Shown: positions 34,569 through 43,527, counted from the stretch's first letter. The stretch is 64,000 bases of DNA from Flavobacterium sp. (GCA_029946065.1 JAQSDU010000019.1:372001-436000), one strand, 5' to 3'. The notes: generated by a model from the sequence alone, not told the origin. A program made the numbers and translations.

Positions 34569-36329
34569 TTAATTCACACGCTCCTTCTCAAAAATTAACT
34601 CCAACCCATTCGTAATAAGTTGTGCTACCTGAGGACGTGTTTTTTTTAATTTCTCCAAATGAATCAAAACTTCCTGCATGATTTCGGTATCATTGCGCTC
34701 TTTCAATAGTTCTGCAATCTCTAGCGATAAAAGCCAGTCTTTAGGATGGTCGATTTTTACCGTATAAAAAATATTTTTTAGTGAAGCAGATGTGTCATTT
34801 CCCTCACGGATATTGCGAACAGTTTTATATAAGTGCTCTAATTCAGAACGCTCATCAGATTTCTTTGCCTTAATCGTTTTACTAGAAGGCACATGCGTAA
34901 TCAAATCAAAACTCCTCACATCCGCAGGACCAGAAAATGCCGAAACAACTTTTTTCCCAACCGCCATATCATAAATGCCCCATTCTGGTTGGAACAAAAC
35001 GGTTTCCCCATGCGTAACCGTACAATTCTTAAAACTGATGATGATGATTTCGCCTTGCAAATTGCGAGAACCGGTAATAATTTCGCCTTTTACGGTAACA
35101 TCACCTTCAAATTCTAAAGTCACACTTTCGGCTTCGTAAATGTTGTAGGCTTTCAAATCGCGTGGGCTCATATCTTCTATCGCTATATTGATGCCTTTCA
35201 ATTTCCCAATCGGACTGCCAAAACCTTCTGCGTGTGTAATTGTTCCGTGTCCTACGAGTTCTTTTTCGCGGTAAGACAATGCCGTTTTTCCGGTGGTTTG
35301 AATGTAAATCGGCTTGCCTTCATGTTCAATCACCTTTTTGAAAACGCCCGAAACCTGCAATCCTGTGCTAAGTTCAATGGTACCCAAAGCATTCGAATCA
35401 ATTAGTTTTTGAATGCTGGATAAACCGCCGGTGCGCAAAGCCATCGTATTGGCGAATTCTTCTAAAACCTGACTCAAATAAGCAAAATCCGGCGTTACAA
35501 ATAATTGCGGTTGCGGTTTAGTAATGTCAAAACTTTGTTCCGCAGCAGCAATAGAATATGGGATTTTTTTCACAGCATCGGTCATACACCAAGCACTTTC
35601 ACCAATCGATGATAGCAATCCGGCACCGTAGATTTTTGGGTTTTCCAAATCGCCAATCAATCCGTATTCAACCGTCCACCAGTGCAAATTTCGGATACGC
35701 GCCATTTCAGACATTACACCCATGTTATTCTGTAAATCTTCAACCGCTTTCTCCGCAGCATCAATTTCAGGTTTTGGCGTGCCTTCCGCTTCCTTCAATA
35801 TTGAAAGGAGCCGAATCGCCTCATACATTTCATAATCCTTGTGCGAAGAAATCGCCTTGCAGCCAATCTCCCCAAAACGCCTCAAATACTCGGCATATTC
35901 CGGGTTGGCGATAATAGGGGCGTGTCCGGCACCTTCGTGAATGATATCCGGCGCGGGTGTATATTCAATATGTTCCAATTGCCTGATATCAGATGCAATC
36001 ACCAAAACATTATACGCCTGAAATTCCATAAAAGCATTCGGCGGAATAAATCCGTCAACGGCAACTGCCGCCCAACCAATTTCCTTTAATATGCGGTTCA
36101 TGCCATACATATTCGGAATATTATCAACTTCAAGCCCGGTTTTTTTGAGTCCGTCGAGGTACGAATTATGCGCTACTTTCGACAAATAATCGACATTTTT
36201 ACGCATCACATACCGCCATACGGCCTGATTAATTGGTGTATAATCGGCGTAATCCTGTGGTTTGATGAATTGCTTCAAATGCGTCGGTAATCTGTCAATC
36301 AGCGGGTTGCTTTCAAATTCGGCTTCCAT
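34569..36329 (-). CDS. Aromatic amino acid hydroxylase (phenylalanine 4-monooxygenase type), long form
   Basis: The 586-residue enzyme has the pterin-dependent hydroxylase iron site: PDIIHEGAGHAP with His131 and His136, and the third ligand Glu221 in WWTVEYGLI. The catalytic domain spans about residues 25-310. It probably hydroxylates phenylalanine (or another aromatic amino acid) using tetrahydropterin and oxygen. The ~270-residue C-terminal extension (VSGVFKKVIEHEG..., GHGTITHAEGFGSPIGKLKG, ending ITNGLELIFEKERVN) has no counterpart in the ~300-residue proteobacterial PhhA; long forms like this are typical of Bacteroidota. It is a single-gene unit. The exact amino acid substrate is not decided by sequence. 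Confidence 0.9.
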   Translation of the reverse strand: MEAEFESNPLIDRLPTHLKQFIKPQDYADYTPINQAVWRYVMRKNVDYLSKVAHNSYLDGLKKTGLEVDNIPNMYGMNRILKEIGWAAVAVDGFIPPNAFMEFQAYNVLVIASDIRQLEHIEYTPAPDIIHEGAGHAPIIANPEYAEYLRRFGEIGCKAISSHKDYEMYEAIRLLSILKEAEGTPKPEIDAAEKAVEDLQNNMGVMSEMARIRNLHWWTVEYGLIGDLENPKIYGAGLLSSIGESAWCMTDAVKKIPYSIAAAEQSFDITKPQPQLFVTPDFAYLSQVLEEFANTMALRTGGLSSIQKLIDSNALGTIELSTGLQVSGVFKKVIEHEGKPIYIQTTGKTALSYREKELVGHGTITHAEGFGSPIGKLKGINIAIEDMSPRDLKAYNIYEAESVTLEFEGDVTVKGEIITGSRNLQGEIIIISFKNCTVTHGETVLFQPEWGIYDMAVGKKVVSAFSGPADVRSFDLITHVPSSKTIKAKKSDERSELEHLYKTVRNIREGNDTSASLKNIFYTVKIDHPKDWLLSLEIAELLKERNDTEIMQEVLIHLEKLKKTRPQVAQLITNGLELIFEKERVN

Positions 36330-36389
36330 ATTTTGAGGTAAATTTTAATAATGTAAAGTTAAGTTTTTTGAAGCTGTTTCCGGCTTTTC

Positions 36390-36575
36390 ATTTCAAGTTT
36401 TTTTGGCAACCGCTTTTTTTGTTGGCGCTAAAAAGAGCTCCTCCGTCGCTTTTTTACCACCACAAAAAATAGCGGTTGTCTGCAAAAAGCTTTCCATTGC
36501 AAATGCGCAGCATTCACTGAACACCTCTGAAAAATATAGGCAGGTGAGGTAATCCGGGCTAGGGTATTGTGTTTC
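36390..36575 (-). other. Gene-free leader with possible structured RNA
   Basis: The 310-nt gap 36330-36639 holds no convincing gene. On the minus strand, upstream of the hydroxylase gene, it reads CCTAGCCCGGAT (36552-36563), then a region containing an 18-nt imperfect inverted repeat (AACCGCT-TTTTTTG-TTGG near 36410-36427 with its complement near 36461-36478) and AAAAAAGCG/CGCT pairings. The CCTAGCCCGGAT start also occurs at 63912-63923 in the same orientation, upstream of rarA. A structured RNA or leader is possible. Confidence 0.3.
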
Positions 36576-36584
36576 CCTATAGCA

Positions 36585-36614
36585 CAAAAAAAACCGGAAC
36601 ATCACTGCTCCGGT
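36585..36614 (-). terminator. Terminator after DUF4136 gene
   Basis: On the minus strand ACCGGA-N10-TCCGGT is followed by a run of T (the A tract at 36586-36593). It is 25 nt beyond the stop codon of the DUF4136 gene. Confidence 0.75.
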
Positions 36615-36639
36615 CAAACCATGTATAAAAGGTTATTAA

Positions 36640-37176
36640 TTACTTTTTTAATTGTGGCGGATATTGCGCAAGAATTTTAGCCACAAAATCCTTGATTACT
36701 TTTTCTTTCTTATCTACATTTTTAGTTAGTTCGCCAGTACCTTCGCCTTGCCAAATGAGTTCTTTTTTCTTAGCATCGATCAGGTCGATGTAAAGCGTTC
36801 CTTCTGTCGACGAGGTGACCGTTGTGCGTCCGCCCCAACCATAAGGGTTCCAGCCATATCCCCAGCCATAACCCCAGCCGGCATTAAATTGATTGACTTC
36901 CACTTGTTCGCGCGATTTAGTGAAAATATTGACCAATACATCAGGTTTTTCGCTTTTGGTAAAACCTTTGGCGTTTAGTTCGTCTTCAATAGCATGCAGG
37001 ATTCTTTTTTTGTCAAGGTCGGAAATTTCCACTTTATCCACACCGGCTTTATAAAAAGCATACGTTTTGTATTGCGAAAAATCGACATTTTTATCGTAAT
37101 CGTGTGCCACTTGAACGGAAGCACAAGAACTTAAAATCACTAAAAGCAGTAACGGAATAAATCGAATTGTTTTCAT
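36640..37176 (-). CDS. DUF4136 lipoprotein
   Basis: The 178-residue lipoprotein has a signal ending LLVILSSC and then ASVQVAHDYDKNVDFSQYKTYAFYK, the start of a DUF4136 domain. The domain continues with ISDLDKKRILHAIEDELNAKGFTKSEKPDVLVNI and a YIDLIDAKKKELIWQGEGTGEL core. A GYGWGYGWNPYGWGG insertion is typical of Bacteroidota members. It is an envelope protein of unknown function. It is 4 nt downstream of a 56-residue membrane-protein gene in the hutU operon. Confidence 0.9.
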   Translation of the reverse strand: MKTIRFIPLLLLVILSSCASVQVAHDYDKNVDFSQYKTYAFYKAGVDKVEISDLDKKRILHAIEDELNAKGFTKSEKPDVLVNIFTKSREQVEVNQFNAGWGYGWGYGWNPYGWGGRTTVTSSTEGTLYIDLIDAKKKELIWQGEGTGELTKNVDKKEKVIKDFVAKILAQYPPQLKK

Positions 37177-37180
37177 ATCA

Positions 37181-37351
37181 TTAATTTTTATTTCTCTTCT
37201 CTTGAAAACTCCTGATCACGGCAAACACATTAACAACAATCGAAGTGAATAAAATACTGTATTTCAAATAGATATTCTGGTCGATATAGATACCAATCAC
37301 GAGCAATCCAACACCTAGAACCATTAACGATATGCTACTTGCTTTTGTCAT
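37181..37351 (-). CDS. Small two-helix membrane protein, 56 aa
   Basis: The frame ATG (37351) to TAA (37181) encodes 56 residues starting MTKASSISLMVLGVGLLVIG, then IYIDQNIYLKYS, then ILFTSIVVNVFAVI and a basic end (RSFQEKRNKN). The two hydrophobic segments and positive C-terminus look like a real small membrane protein. It starts 3 nt after the hutU stop and ends 4 nt before the DUF4136 ATG, which is strong positional support for translation. No family is recognised. It is easily missed because of its length. Confidence 0.7.
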   Translation of the reverse strand: MTKASSISLMVLGVGLLVIGIYIDQNIYLKYSILFTSIVVNVFAVIRSFQEKRNKN

Positions 37352-37354
37352 ATT

Positions 37355-39337
37355 TTAAAAATCCAAAATCGAATCGTCAACTATATTAGGGATGGTAATT
37401 TTTAATAATGGTTGCGTTTCCATCGCTCTTTTGATAGCGAAAACTGCGCCCTCATTTCTAGCCCAACTGCGTCTTGAAATACCGTTGTTAACATCCCAAA
37501 AAAGCATTGATTCCAAGCGCCTTGATGCTTCTTTAGAACCATCAAGAACCATACCAAATCCGCCGTTAATAACCTCGCCCCAACCCACGCCGCCGCCGTT
37601 GTGAATGCTCACCCAAGTTGCACCGCGAAAACTGTCGCCAATAACATTTTGTATCGCCATATCGGCTGTAAATCTCGAACCATCGTATATGTTGGAAGTT
37701 TCCCGATAAGGCGAATCTGTTCCTGAAACGTCGTGGTGGTCGCGGCCTAAAATTACGTAACCAATATCGCCTTTGGCAATTGCTTGATTGAAAGCTTCAG
37801 CAATTTTGATTCGACCTTCTGCATCGGCATATAAAATTCGGGCCTGAGAGCCAACAACCAGTTTGTTTTCCTGAGCGCCTTTGATCCAAGTAATGTTGTC
37901 TTGCATTTGTTGTTGGATTTCTATCGGTGCGGTTTTCATCATTTTTTCTAAAACTTCACAAGCAATTGCGTCTGTTTTTTGTAAATCTTCGGGTTTTCCC
38001 GAGGCGCAAACCCATCGAAATGGCCCGAAACCATAATCAAAACACATCGGTCCCATAATGTCCTGTACATAACTTGGATATTTGAAATCGATGCCGTTTA
38101 TTGCCATCACATCAGCTCCAGCGCGGGAACTTTCGAGTAAGAATGCATTGCCGTAATCGAAAAAATAAGTGCCTTTTTCGGTGTTTTTATTAATGGCTGC
38201 GGCATGTCGTCTTAAAGTTTCCTGAACTTTCTCGCGGAACAATTCCGGATTCTCAGCCATCATTGCATTCGATGCCTCAAAAGAAAGGCCAACAGGATAA
38301 TAACCGCCCGCCCACGGATTGTGCAGCGAAGTTTGATCTGAACCCAAATCGATATGTATGTTTTCTTCGTAAAAACGTTCCCAAACATCTACGGCATTGC
38401 CGAGATAGGCGAGGGAAATTACCTCTTTCTCGGCTTGAGCTTTGCGAACGCGTTCGACCAACTCATTTATATTTTCATACACTTCATTAATCCAACCTTG
38501 CGAATGACGGATGTGTGTAATTTTCGGATTTACTTCGGCGCAAACTGTAATACAACCCGCAATATTGCCGGCTTTTGGCTGTGCACCACTCATTCCACCC
38601 AACCCTGAAGTTACAAATAAGGAGCCTGACGGACTTTTTTTGATTTTCCTGAACCCATTCAAAACCGTTATTGTTGTGCCATGTACAATGCCTTGCGGTC
38701 CGATATACATATAACTTCCTGCGGTCATTTGCCCATATTGCGAAACGCCAAGCGCATTGAATTTCTCCCAATCATCAGGTTTGGAATAATTAGGGATAAC
38801 CATTCCGTTCGTGACGACAACGCGCGGGGCTTCTTTGTGCGACGGAAACAAACCCATCGGATGACCTGAATACATCGCCAGTGTTTGTTCTTCGGTCATT
38901 TCGGAAAGGTATTGCATCGTCAGTAAATACTGTGCCCAATTTTGAAAAACAGCACCATTTCCGCCATAGGTAATCAGTTCGTGCGGATGTTGCGCCACGG
39001 CATAATCGAGGTTGTTTTGAATCATAAGCATGATGGCTTTTGCTTGTTCACATTTCCCTGGATATTCGTCAATAGGACGCGCATATATTTTGTAATCCGG
39101 ACGCAATCGGTACATATAAATGCGACCATAAGTGTTCAGTTCCTCGAGGAATTCCTTTGCGAGTTCTGCGTGGTCTTTCGCATCGAAATAACGCAAGGCG
39201 TTGCGGACCGCCAGTTTTTTCTCTTCTGCCGAAAGGATTTCTTTGCGTTTCGGTGCGTGGTTGATATCGGTTTCGTATGGTTTCGGTTGCGGTAAGACAG
39301 ATGGAATGCCTTGTCTGATTTGTTCTTTGAAAGTCAT
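37355..39337 (-). CDS. hutU: Urocanate hydratase (long Bacteroidota form)
   Basis: HutU converts urocanate to 4-imidazolone-5-propanoate in histidine degradation, using tightly bound NAD. The 660-residue protein has family blocks such as TYGGNGAVFQNWAQY, YSGHPMGLFPSHKEAPRVVVTNGMVIPNY, TAGSYMYIGPQGIVHGTT and SGLGGMSGAQPKAGNIAGC (glycine-rich NAD-binding region), and FDYGFGPFRWVCASGK. It is about 100 residues longer than the 555-residue E. coli/Pseudomonas type, as in other Bacteroidota. hutH, hutI and hutG are not in the window; the downstream genes are a small membrane protein and a DUF4136 lipoprotein. Confidence 0.93.
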   Translation of the reverse strand: MTFKEQIRQGIPSVLPQPKPYETDINHAPKRKEILSAEEKKLAVRNALRYFDAKDHAELAKEFLEELNTYGRIYMYRLRPDYKIYARPIDEYPGKCEQAKAIMLMIQNNLDYAVAQHPHELITYGGNGAVFQNWAQYLLTMQYLSEMTEEQTLAMYSGHPMGLFPSHKEAPRVVVTNGMVIPNYSKPDDWEKFNALGVSQYGQMTAGSYMYIGPQGIVHGTTITVLNGFRKIKKSPSGSLFVTSGLGGMSGAQPKAGNIAGCITVCAEVNPKITHIRHSQGWINEVYENINELVERVRKAQAEKEVISLAYLGNAVDVWERFYEENIHIDLGSDQTSLHNPWAGGYYPVGLSFEASNAMMAENPELFREKVQETLRRHAAAINKNTEKGTYFFDYGNAFLLESSRAGADVMAINGIDFKYPSYVQDIMGPMCFDYGFGPFRWVCASGKPEDLQKTDAIACEVLEKMMKTAPIEIQQQMQDNITWIKGAQENKLVVGSQARILYADAEGRIKIAEAFNQAIAKGDIGYVILGRDHHDVSGTDSPYRETSNIYDGSRFTADMAIQNVIGDSFRGATWVSIHNGGGVGWGEVINGGFGMVLDGSKEASRRLESMLFWDVNNGISRRSWARNEGAVFAIKRAMETQPLLKITIPNIVDDSILDF

Positions 39338-39369
39338 ATTTGGAAATGCGTTTATTCGTTTATCTGAAA

Positions 39370-39546
39370 TTAGTTCTTAATTGCGCCGGTCTTTTTATCG
39401 AATCCGTATGGGCAATGTCGGCAGCCGCTTTTGCAGCAATGGCCTCGTTTGAGGTGGTATTTTTCGGTGAAACATTTATAACCTTCTGGTGTATAGTAGA
39501 AATCTTCACCTTCGATTGGTTTATTTTCGTTATTTTGCTCGTTCAT
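39370..39546 (-). CDS. DUF5522-like cysteine-rich small protein
   Basis: The frame from ATG (39546) to TAA (39370) encodes 58 residues: MNEQNNENKPIEGEDFYYTP, then EGYKCFTEKYHLKRGHCCKS, then GCRHCPYGFDKKTGAIKN. The HCCxSGCRHCPYGF block is the signature of a conserved small Bacteroidota family (DUF5522) thought to bind metal through its cysteines. A -7-like TATTTTTG on the minus strand (39552-39559) lies only 5 nt before the ATG, suggesting a very short or absent leader. It is upstream of hutU (32-nt gap). Confidence 0.85.
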   Translation of the reverse strand: MNEQNNENKPIEGEDFYYTPEGYKCFTEKYHLKRGHCCKSGCRHCPYGFDKKTGAIKN

Positions 39547-39574
39547 AGCTGCAAAAATATAAACTTTATAACGA

Positions 39575-39901
39575 ATGTGGATTGTCGTTGCGAAATATTT
39601 AGTTCCAAAAGGATACAGTGCGATTACTGTATTTCCGTTTGTGTTTTTGAGTAATAAAGATGATGTCGGAAATCAGGTTTTAATTGTACATGAAAGCATA
39701 CACATACGGCAACAACTAGAAATGTTGGTGCTACCGTTCTTTTTGTGGTATTTTGCTGAATATTTAATACGATTAGCGAAATTGAGAAATCACAATAGCG
39801 CTTACCGCGGTATTTCTTTTGAAAGAGAAGCGTATTCAAATGAATACAATCCCATGTTTTTGAATCAACGGGTATTCTGGAACTTCATCAAATACATTTA
39901 A
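39575..39901 (+). CDS. Conserved protein with HExxH motif, 108 aa
   Basis: The 108-residue protein has GYSAITVFPFVFLSNKDD, then VHESIHIRQQLEMLVLPFFLWYFAEYLIRL and YRGISFEREAYSNEYNPMFL. HESIH is an HExxH zinc-type motif followed by a hydrophobic helix, and the downstream FEREAY could offer the third ligand Glu, as in gluzincin-like or M48/M56-like mini-peptidases. It is a conserved flavobacterial family as I recall, without a described function. It is divergent from the DUF5522 gene (28-nt gap) and ends 1 nt before the PLP enzyme gene. Confidence 0.75.
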   Translation: MWIVVAKYLVPKGYSAITVFPFVFLSNKDDVGNQVLIVHESIHIRQQLEMLVLPFFLWYFAEYLIRLAKLRNHNSAYRGISFEREAYSNEYNPMFLNQRVFWNFIKYI

Positions 39902-39902
39902 A

Positions 39903-40808
39903 ATGACTGTAGAAAATCAATTTATATTTCTTGATGATGCCCGGAATATTTCGCTTATTATCAAACGTGAAGACCTGATCCATCCATTTGTTTCCGGCAA
40001 TAAGTTTAGGAAACTAAAATACAACTTACTTCAAGCGAAAGCTGAAAATAAAACCACTTTACTCACTTTTGGCGGTGCTTTTTCCAATCATATTGCAGCT
40101 GTCGCTTTTGCAGCAAAAGACAATAATTTCCAATCCATTGGCATCATTCGCGGTGACGAAATTGGTGATAAGATTGTTGAAAATCCGACACTTTCGTTTG
40201 CACAACAAAACGGAATGCAGTTTAAATTTGTAACAAGAGGAGCATACCGGGAAAAAGAAGATACGCATTTCATCGAAAATCTAAAAAAGGAGTTCGGCGA
40301 TTTTTATTTGATTCCCGAAGGCGGAACGAATGCGTTGGCGGTAAAAGGCTGTGAAGAAATCCTAACGGAAGCCGACGCGCATTTTGATTTTATATGCTGC
40401 GCGGTCGGAACCGGCGGCACGATTTCGGGCATCATCAACAGTGCATTGCCCAATCAGAAAGTTTTATGTTTTCCGGCGTTAAAAGGCGATTTTCTAAAAA
40501 ATGAAATTCGTAGTTTTGCTCCAAATTCCAATTGGGAAATCATACAGGACTACCATTTTGGCGGGTACGGAAAAGTGAACGAAGTGTTGATTGCTTTCAT
40601 TAACGGTTTTTTTGAAAAATATCAAATCCCGTTGGATCCGATATATACTGGAAAGATGGTTTTTGGCGTTATGGATTTAATTGGGAAAGATTATTTTCCG
40701 GAAAATTCAAAAATACTGATGGTGCACACCGGAGGACTTCAGGGAATTGAAGGCATGAACATCTATTTAAGAAATAAGAAATTACCAATAATCAATATCA
40801 ATGTTTAA
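39903..40808 (+). CDS. PLP-dependent ACC deaminase / D-cysteine desulfhydrase family enzyme
   Basis: The 301-residue enzyme shows KREDLIHPFVSGNKFRKLKY, where Lys34 in GNK should bind pyridoxal phosphate. GGAFSNHIAAVAFAA is the substrate/phosphate region, IPEGGTNALAVKGCEEIL follows, and AVGTGGTISGI forms the PLP phosphate cup. It belongs to the ACC deaminase/D-cysteine desulfhydrase branch of fold type II enzymes; which reaction it performs cannot be told from motifs. It overlaps the next gene (glucosaminidase) by 8 nt and follows the HExxH gene by 1 nt, so three genes form one operon. Confidence 0.9.
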   Translation: MTVENQFIFLDDARNISLIIKREDLIHPFVSGNKFRKLKYNLLQAKAENKTTLLTFGGAFSNHIAAVAFAAKDNNFQSIGIIRGDEIGDKIVENPTLSFAQQNGMQFKFVTRGAYREKEDTHFIENLKKEFGDFYLIPEGGTNALAVKGCEEILTEADAHFDFICCAVGTGGTISGIINSALPNQKVLCFPALKGDFLKNEIRSFAPNSNWEIIQDYHFGGYGKVNEVLIAFINGFFEKYQIPLDPIYTGKMVFGVMDLIGKDYFPENSKILMVHTGGLQGIEGMNIYLRNKKLPIININV

Positions 40809-41667
40809 AAAAACACTACTACTGCTAACCATTTTGCTTTCGCTAGCGGCTTGTCACTCAACGCAGCCTGTTGTCCGTACGTATAAAAAAATACCGCCGA
40901 GGACAAGGGTCGTAAAAACAAAACCGACTTCCAATGCAAAAGACACCAAAACCGCTACCGCACAAACGGAAACGCGCACGCGAGAAGTTATCGAATCGAC
41001 TTCAAAAACCGTCGTTTACAGCGATGTTGTTAATGGTTATGTTAGTCAATTCAAGGACATTGCAATGGGCAATATGAAAACGTATGGTATTCCTGCAAGT
41101 ATTATTCTGGCGCAAGGCATTCTCGAATCTGGTGCCGGAAAAGGCGATTTGGCGTTGAGTGCGAACAATCATTTCGGAATCAAATGCCACGCCGATTGGA
41201 CTGGTGATACTGTAATTCACGACGATGATACCGAAAACGAATGTTTCAGAAAATACAAAGATCCTGCTGAATCTTATCGCGATCACGCTTTATTCCTGAC
41301 TTCAAGAAATAGATATGCTGGCCTTTTCAATTTGCCAAAAGGTGATTATGAAGCCTGGGCTAAAGGCTTGCGTGCCGCCGGATATGCAACAGATCCAAAA
41401 TATCCAGACAAATTGATTTCGTATATCGAACGTTATAACCTGCACCAATATGATGCCCAGGTTTTAGGATTGGAATTTGTGCCGATTGATCAACCCGGAA
41501 AAACGACAAATGCTGCGGCTGTATCGCAAGAGAATACCTATGAAGTGCAGAAAGGCGATACGCTATATTCTATCTCCAAAAAATTCAATCTTACGGTTGA
41601 AGATTTGAAACAGAAGAACAATTTGCCTGACAACGCTATTTCCATCGGACAAAAACTCAGGGTCTAA
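40801..41667 (+). CDS. Glucosaminidase-LysM lipoprotein (peptidoglycan hydrolase)
   Basis: The 288-residue lipoprotein has a signal (LLLLTILLSLAAC), a Thr/Lys-rich linker (~20-75), and a FlgJ/Auto-type N-acetylglucosaminidase domain (~80-220) with GIPASIILAQGILESGAGKGDLALSANNHFGIKC (catalytic Glu in ILESG) and YRDHALFLTSRNRYAGLF. A C-terminal LysM domain (ENTYEVQKGDTLYSISKKFNLTVEDLKQKNNL) binds peptidoglycan. It should act in the periplasm on cell-wall glycan. It overlaps the PLP enzyme gene by 8 nt and lies 43 nt before hemL. Confidence 0.93.
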   Translation: MFKKTLLLLTILLSLAACHSTQPVVRTYKKIPPRTRVVKTKPTSNAKDTKTATAQTETRTREVIESTSKTVVYSDVVNGYVSQFKDIAMGNMKTYGIPASIILAQGILESGAGKGDLALSANNHFGIKCHADWTGDTVIHDDDTENECFRKYKDPAESYRDHALFLTSRNRYAGLFNLPKGDYEAWAKGLRAAGYATDPKYPDKLISYIERYNLHQYDAQVLGLEFVPIDQPGKTTNAAAVSQENTYEVQKGDTLYSISKKFNLTVEDLKQKNNLPDNAISIGQKLRV

Positions 41668-41676
41668 TAGCTCAAT

Positions 41677-41697
41677 TCTAATATCTAATATCTAATA
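41677..41697. repeat. TCTAATA x3 tandem repeat before hemL
   Basis: Three perfect 7-nt copies lie in the 43-nt spacer between the glucosaminidase and hemL genes. Slippage would change the distance only slightly. Confidence 0.85.
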
Positions 41698-41710
41698 TCT
41701 CAATTTCAAT

Positions 41711-42997
41711 ATGCTATACCAAAGAAGCAGTCAATTGTTTATCGAAGCCGAACAAGTTATTCCTGGCGGTGTCAATTCGCCAGTACGTGCTTTCAAAGCC
41801 GTAGGCGGAACGCCAATTTTTGCCAAAAGTGCCAAAGGTGCTTATGTGTATGATGAAGATGGTAACAGATTTGTCGATTATATTAATTCCTGGGGCCCGA
41901 TGGTGCTTGGACATGCTTTCGCACCCGTTGTTGATGCGGTCATTGAAAAAGCCAAACTCGGTACTTCTTTTGGGATGCCAACGGAATTGGAAACACAAAT
42001 CGCCGCCTTGGCAGTCAGTATGGTGCCGGGAATTGATAAAATTAGATTCGTGAATTCAGGAACAGAAGCTTGTATGAGCGCCATTCGTCTTGCCAGAGGT
42101 TTTACTAAAAAAGATAAAATCATAAAATTTGCGGGTTGCTATCATGGTCATTCCGATTCGTTTTTGATTCAAGCGGGGAGCGGTGCCGTGACTTTTGGTG
42201 CGCCGAACAGTCCTGGTGTTACTGTCGGAACGGCAAAAGATACTTTGCTAGCCAGTTATAATGATTTGGATAATGTGAAGGCCTTAATAGAGGTCAATAA
42301 GAATGAGATCGCCGCTATAATCGTTGAGCCCGTAGCAGGAAACATGGGTTGCGTACCACCAATGAATGGTTTTCTCGAAGGGTTACGCAAACTTTGTACG
42401 GAAAACGAAATCTTATTGATCTTCGATGAAGTGATGACTGGTTTTCGTTTGGCAAAAGGCGGCGTTCAGGAATTATACAAAGTAACAGCAGATATCGTTT
42501 GCTTCGGAAAAGTAATCGGCGGTGGGCTACCGGTAGGTGCATTTGCCGCACGTGCCGAAATCATGAACCAACTCGCGCCACTTGGGCCGGTTTATCAAGC
42601 TGGAACACTTTCGGGAAATCCATTAGCGATGGCGGCAGGATTGGCGATGTTGAAAGCGCTGAACGAAGATGAAAATGTTTTCAAAAGACTCGAAGAAAAA
42701 ACCGCTTATCTCGAAGCGGGGATTCATAAAGTTTTGCAAAATAACAATGTGGTTTATATCATAAATCGCGTTGGTTCGATGATTTCTGTACATTTTGATG
42801 CAACGCCAGTTGTAGATTTTAAGACAGCGGCAAAAGGAGATAACGCAACTTTCAGAAGATTCTTCCACGGATTGTTGGCAGAAGGTATTTATATTGCACC
42901 ATCGGCTTATGAAACTTGGTTTATTACCGATGCGCTTACCTATGAAGATCTTGACTTTACAATCAATGCGATTGACAAAGTTTCAAAAACATTTTAA
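41711..42997 (+). CDS. hemL: Glutamate-1-semialdehyde 2,1-aminomutase
   Basis: HemL makes 5-aminolevulinate from glutamate-1-semialdehyde in the C5 haem pathway. The 428-residue PLP enzyme shows [19 protein letters not shown] at the N-terminus, [35 protein letters not shown] and [11 protein letters not shown]. The PLP lysine is Lys267 in [16 protein letters not shown], and [16 protein letters not shown] closes the site. Length and motifs are complete. It ends at a bidirectional terminator. Confidence 0.97.
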   Translation: MLYQRSSQLFIEAEQVIPGGVNSPVRAFKAVGGTPIFAKSAKGAYVYDEDGNRFVDYINSWGPMVLGHAFAPVVDAVIEKAKLGTSFGMPTELETQIAALAVSMVPGIDKIRFVNSGTEACMSAIRLARGFTKKDKIIKFAGCYHGHSDSFLIQAGSGAVTFGAPNSPGVTVGTAKDTLLASYNDLDNVKALIEVNKNEIAAIIVEPVAGNMGCVPPMNGFLEGLRKLCTENEILLIFDEVMTGFRLAKGGVQELYKVTADIVCFGKVIGGGLPVGAFAARAEIMNQLAPLGPVYQAGTLSGNPLAMAAGLAMLKALNEDENVFKRLEEKTAYLEAGIHKVLQNNNVVYIINRVGSMISVHFDATPVVDFKTAAKGDNATFRRFFHGLLAEGIYIAPSAYETWFITDALTYEDLDFTINAIDKVSKTF

Positions 42998-43014
42998 ACA
43001 TAAAATATAAGCAT

Positions 43015-43036
43015 AAAAAAAGTCCCGTTTCAAACG
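43015..43036. terminator. Bidirectional terminator after hemL
   Basis: GTCCCGTTT and AAACGGGAC, flanked by A and T tracts, form a perfect stem shared by hemL (plus) and the minus-strand gene at 43064. Confidence 0.85.
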
Positions 43037-43063
43037 GGACTTTTTTGTATCGAAAAGCGTTAC

Positions 43064-43438
43064 TTATTTAATAAGGCTTTGGTATAACGTAGTGTTCGCT
43101 TTTACCTTTGCAAAGGTATCTGCCTCAAGCGTAGCTTCAAGCTTGCGCGAAATGATTTCAGACACAATTTGTTTCCTTTCTGCAGAATCACCTGCTTCAG
43201 TCATCATTCTTTGTTTTGTTTTGAAAAGTTCTGTCAGGCTTGCCTGTGTTTCTGTTTTTAGTGTTACAAAAGCAGTTAAATCCTGAATGTTTTTCTTTGC
43301 GGCTGCTTCATTACTCAATTTTGGAGCTGCTACAACAGCAGGAGCAGGAGTTTTAACAGGAGTTACGATTGCTTTTTTTGCCTGAGCATTTGCACCTAAA
43401 GCGAAAAATAATGACAATGCTATGATTAAATTTTTCAT
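43064..43438 (-). CDS. Secreted hypothetical protein, 124 aa
   Basis: The protein has a signal peptide (LIIALSLFFALGANAQ), an Ala/Pro/Val-rich linker (KKAIVTPVKTPAPAVVAAP), and a helical domain (NIQDLTAFVTLKTETQASLTELFKTKQRMMTEAG... LEATLEADTFAKVKANTTLYQSLI). The spacing of Leu and the 'Leu-Thr-x-x-x-Gln' type repeats recall Spy/CpxP-like helical periplasmic proteins, and the next gene is of that type. It may be a diverged paralogue; function is not established. Confidence 0.7.
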   Translation of the reverse strand: MKNLIIALSLFFALGANAQAKKAIVTPVKTPAPAVVAAPKLSNEAAAKKNIQDLTAFVTLKTETQASLTELFKTKQRMMTEAGDSAERKQIVSEIISRKLEATLEADTFAKVKANTTLYQSLIK

Positions 43439-43527
43439 TTTATATAAGAATTAAAGGTTTTTAATTACGTCAAATCTAATTATTTTAGATAACAATCACA
43501 AATTATTTTAAATTTCTAACTATTCTT

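Noticed and set aside
36393..36617. 74-codon minus-strand frame between the hydroxylase and DUF4136 genes
   Set aside because: It begins inside a terminator hairpin, has no recognisable protein pattern, and fits a gene-free structured leader better.
39340..39654. 104-codon plus-strand frame
   Set aside because: It is antisense to the DUF5522-like gene, whose conserved cysteine motif is convincing, and it runs across the start of the 39575 gene.
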